64,000 bases of DNA from Staphylococcus sp. (lineage in GTDB: Bacteria; Bacteroidota; Bacteroidia; Bacteroidales; Muribaculaceae), in NCBI GenBank assembly GCA_023665865.1, contig JAMPDC010000001.1, positions 1,510,637 to 1,574,636 of the forward strand. Reading direction: 5' to 3'. Shown here piece after piece: positions 61,691 through 64,000 of this stretch. Made by a program: the position numbers and the translations under genes. The notes beneath the pieces are model-generated. The model was not told the origin of the DNA. It saw only the letters and a list, made by a program, of their open reading frames with translations, and did not search any database. Each line of letters begins with the position of its first letter. Positions within the stretch are counted from its first letter, which is position 1.

Positions 61691-63322
61691 ATGTCCCAAC
61701 GCAAAAGCCGTCAGATAAGTACCCGTCTCGCCAGTGTGCTCGTAGTCTCACTGGTGACGATAGGCATCGGTGCGTTCACACCCCTGCGGGCGCAGTCAAA
61801 GCGTCCGGCTCTCGTCGTCGGCATCATAGTTGAAGGTCTCAACGCCGACAACATCAACCTCCTGCGCGACAACTTCGGCAAGGATGGCTTCAACCGTTTC
61901 ATCAACGACGGTGTCAGCATAGAGAACATTGATTTCGGCCCGGGCGTAGACGCCACCGCAGCGACCGCCATACTCATGACCGGAGCCGCCCCCGGAGTCA
62001 ACGGCATCCCCTCGGCCCGCGTCTGGGACAGAGAGACCAAATCTGACTACCCCGTCCTGCTTGACCCCGCAAACATAGGCAACTTCACCGACGAGACATT
62101 CTCGCCGCAGGCACTGAAGGTCTCCACTATCAGTGATGAGATCCGTATTGCCGACGGAGGCATAGGACTTGTCCACTCCGTGGCCCCCGACGCCCAGGTG
62201 GCCATACTGCTTGCCGGACACGCAGGCAACAGCGGCTTCTGGCTCAATGATTTCAACGGCAAGTGGAGCACCTCGACATTCTACAAGGATATACCGGGCT
62301 CAATCGCACGCCGCAACTATGGAGTGACCCTCTCAAACCGCCTCGACACCATCGCGTGGGTTCCTTCAATCCCGCTCGAGCAATATCCTGACCTCCCGGA
62401 ATACAAGCGTCTCTATCCCTTCCGCTACACTTATCCTGCCCGTGATGCCAACCGTTTCAGAGCATTCAAAGCCTCCGCTCCAGGCAACCATGAGGTGGCA
62501 GAGACCGGCATCGAATATATCTCGTCGCTCAAACTCGGCGAGAGAGGCGTCACCGACATGCTCAACCTCGGGTTTAACGTCAGCCCCTATCTCTACTCCC
62601 GTGAGGCTGACACACGGACCGAGACCATGGACGCCTATCTGCGTCTTGACGCCGACATAGCCAGCATAGTCAAAGCCGTGGAAAAAGGTCCCGGTCTGGC
62701 AAATTCGATCATCTTCATTGCCGGAACACCCGCTCCGACCAACAGCAAACGCGATGACGAACGCTGGAACATCCCCTCCGGACAGTTCTCTCCGCGCAGG
62801 GCCGTATCGCTGCTCAACATGTATCTCATGGCTATCCACGGCAATGGAGAATATGTCAGCGGCTATCATAACGGATATTTCTATCTCAACCGCAAGTTTC
62901 TGAAGGAGCTTGACCTCGACGAAGCCAAGATACGCCGCGAGAGCGCGGAATTTCTAACCCGCATGAGCGGTGTGAGCACCGTCTACACCATCGACGACAT
63001 CATGGAGCGTCGCGCAGGCGACGACCCGCTCGCCATGCAGCGCAACACCTCTCCCGTCCATGCCGGAGACCTTCTCGTCACAGTCAATCCCGGATGGGAA
63101 ATCTCTGACGAAAGCGAACAGGTGCAGCCCGGCAGCCAGCAACAGGTGGTCAGAAACGTGGCTACCACCAATCCTTTCTACATGCTCGCCCCTTCGACCA
63201 TCCCGCAGACCATCGACTCAACCGTCGATGCCCGCGTGATAGCGCCGACCGTGACGAGGATCCTGCGCATCCGTTCGCCCAACGCCGCGTCGCTCCCTCC
63301 GCTCCGTCTCCAGACCAAGTGA
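61691..63322 (+). CDS. Alkaline-phosphatase-superfamily protein, probably catalytically altered
   Basis: A 543-residue secreted protein with signal peptide (residues about 12-35). The fold is recognisable as type I phosphodiesterase/PafA-like: RPALVVGIIVEGLNADNINL, DATAATAILMTGAAPGVNGI, AILLAGHAGNSGFWLNDF. By-eye comparison with PafA shows Glu for the first metal Asp, no clear nucleophile Thr at the GHASIYTG-equivalent, Asn in place of His in HGI, and no DHG. It may be a pseudo-enzyme or use other residues. It lies 9 bp after the DUF4105 gene and upstream of secA. Confidence 0.78.
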   Translation: MSQRKSRQISTRLASVLVVSLVTIGIGAFTPLRAQSKRPALVVGIIVEGLNADNINLLRDNFGKDGFNRFINDGVSIENIDFGPGVDATAATAILMTGAAPGVNGIPSARVWDRETKSDYPVLLDPANIGNFTDETFSPQALKVSTISDEIRIADGGIGLVHSVAPDAQVAILLAGHAGNSGFWLNDFNGKWSTSTFYKDIPGSIARRNYGVTLSNRLDTIAWVPSIPLEQYPDLPEYKRLYPFRYTYPARDANRFRAFKASAPGNHEVAETGIEYISSLKLGERGVTDMLNLGFNVSPYLYSREADTRTETMDAYLRLDADIASIVKAVEKGPGLANSIIFIAGTPAPTNSKRDDERWNIPSGQFSPRRAVSLLNMYLMAIHGNGEYVSGYHNGYFYLNRKFLKELDLDEAKIRRESAEFLTRMSGVSTVYTIDDIMERRAGDDPLAMQRNTSPVHAGDLLVTVNPGWEISDESEQVQPGSQQQVVRNVATTNPFYMLAPSTIPQTIDSTVDARVIAPTVTRILRIRSPNAASLPPLRLQTK

Positions 63323-63420
63323 GACCGCCGGGGATTAAAGGAACACACACTCCACTCTCTCCCGGACTATAAATTTTCCAATATTTTACATTAAACCGTA
63401 TATAAAGAACCAAACCATAT

Positions 63421-64000
63421 ATGTCACTTCAATCATTCCTCACCAAGATTTTCGGCAACAAGTCGACACGCGACCTTAAGGAAATCGAGCCTATCGTCAA
63501 GAAAATCGAAGCTCTCGGGCCTGAGGTCAAACAACTCACCATCGACCAGCTCCGCGAACGCATCAACAATGTCCGCGCCGATATCGCACAGACAATCGCA
63601 CCCGAGCAGGAAGAAAACGACCGCCTCAAAGTCGAGGTTGAGGAACTTCCCTTTGACCAGCGTCAGCCCATCTGGGACAAGATCGACCAAAATGAGAAAA
63701 CCATACTCGACAAGATCGAAGATAAGCTCAACGAGCACCTCCCTGTGGTGTTTGCCGTAGTCCGCGAAACCGCGGCCCGCTTCGCTGCCAACGAAACTAT
63801 CGTAGTCAAGGCCACCCAGCTTGACCGCGACCTCGCCGCCCAGGGCAAGGACTTTGTCAGCATCGACGGTGACAACGCCATCTGGAAAAACCACTGGCTC
63901 GCCGGCGGCAATGAAATCCACTGGGACATGACCCACTACCGCGTGCAGCTCATCGGCGGTATCGTGCTCCATCAGGGCAAGATCGCCGAGATGGCTACCG
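63421..64000 (+). CDS. secA: Protein translocase subunit SecA (5' part)
   Basis: The first 193 codons are present: MSLQSFLTKIFGNKSTRDLK, then a Bacteroidetes-type insertion (about 55-100), and WDMTHYRVQLIGGIVLHQGK, IAEMAT just before the Walker A site (GEGKT expected next). The gene runs off the window edge. SecA is the ATPase driving Sec export, the first step for all T9SS and lipoprotein cargo. The 98 bases before the ATG are AT-rich without a clear TAnnTTTG box. Confidence 0.95.
   Translation, partial: MSLQSFLTKIFGNKSTRDLKEIEPIVKKIEALGPEVKQLTIDQLRERINNVRADIAQTIAPEQEENDRLKVEVEELPFDQRQPIWDKIDQNEKTILDKIEDKLNEHLPVVFAVVRETAARFAANETIVVKATQLDRDLAAQGKDFVSIDGDNAIWKNHWLAGGNEIHWDMTHYRVQLIGGIVLHQGKIAEMAT

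Overview
The window comes from a bacterium of the order Bacteroidales. The evidence is a complete type IX secretion core (porT, porP, porK, porL, porM, porN), the housekeeping promoter pattern TTTG - about 20 nt - TAnnTTTG in front of many genes, lack of Shine-Dalgarno sequences, RseC-RnfB-RnfC, DUF3256, DUF4292, DUF4105 and OstA-like proteins, and C10 proteases. GC-rich codon use, pectin enzymes and a T9SS together suggest a gut lineage such as Muribaculaceae; this family-level placement is inference.

Layout. 0.1-5.9 kb: a tight five-gene acid-sugar operon (DapA-family aldolase, Na+ symporter, iron alcohol dehydrogenase, PdxA-like dehydrogenase, DUF1537 kinase). Read as a pathway it could take up a C7 2-keto-3-deoxy aldarate and turn it into pyruvate plus DHAP. 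5.9-11.5 kb: intergenic palindromic repeats (three copies), a perfect 32-bp inverted repeat, the SRP RNA gene with its promoter, an AT-rich C10 protease/DUF3244/lipoprotein operon, and a membrane-anchored TPR-HTH regulator. 11.5-22.5 kb: a pectin (rhamnogalacturonan) cluster: acetylesterase, then a MntA-HepT toxin-antitoxin pair, then a four-gene operon (six-hairpin glycosidase-like lipoprotein, DUF4450 protein, GH106 rhamnosidase, GH105 unsaturated glucuronyl hydrolase), with no SusC/SusD. 22.7-23.5 kb: a YafQ-type toxin-antitoxin pair and the initiator tRNA.

23.6-28.7 kb: two rhomboid proteases, a membrane endonuclease/exonuclease/phosphatase protein and an M3 dipeptidase. 28.7-29.2 kb: a gap with two strong hairpins, possibly a small RNA. 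29.2-31.0 kb: ECF sigma factor and a phosphate-selective-type porin. 31.0-34.4 kb (minus strand): glycosyltransferase, radical SAM/SPASM protein, glycosyltransferase. 34.7-37.4 kb: rseC-rnfB-rnfC followed at once by a terminator, without rnfDGEA. 37.6-40.2 kb: aminotransferase and tyrosyl-tRNA synthetase. 40.3-47.5 kb: T9SS operon.

47.7-54.8 kb (minus strand): dut, TPR protein, DUF4292 lipoprotein, EnvC-like protein, DEAD-box helicase, DUF3256 protein, i.e. envelope and RNA/DNA housekeeping. 55.1-64.0 kb (plus strand): SurA-like PPIase, OstA-like protein, MutL (without endonuclease motifs), DUF4105 protein, an alkaline-phosphatase-fold protein whose metal ligands look lost, and the start of secA, cut by the window edge.

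Product names come from recognising motifs by eye. No alignment or database search was possible.
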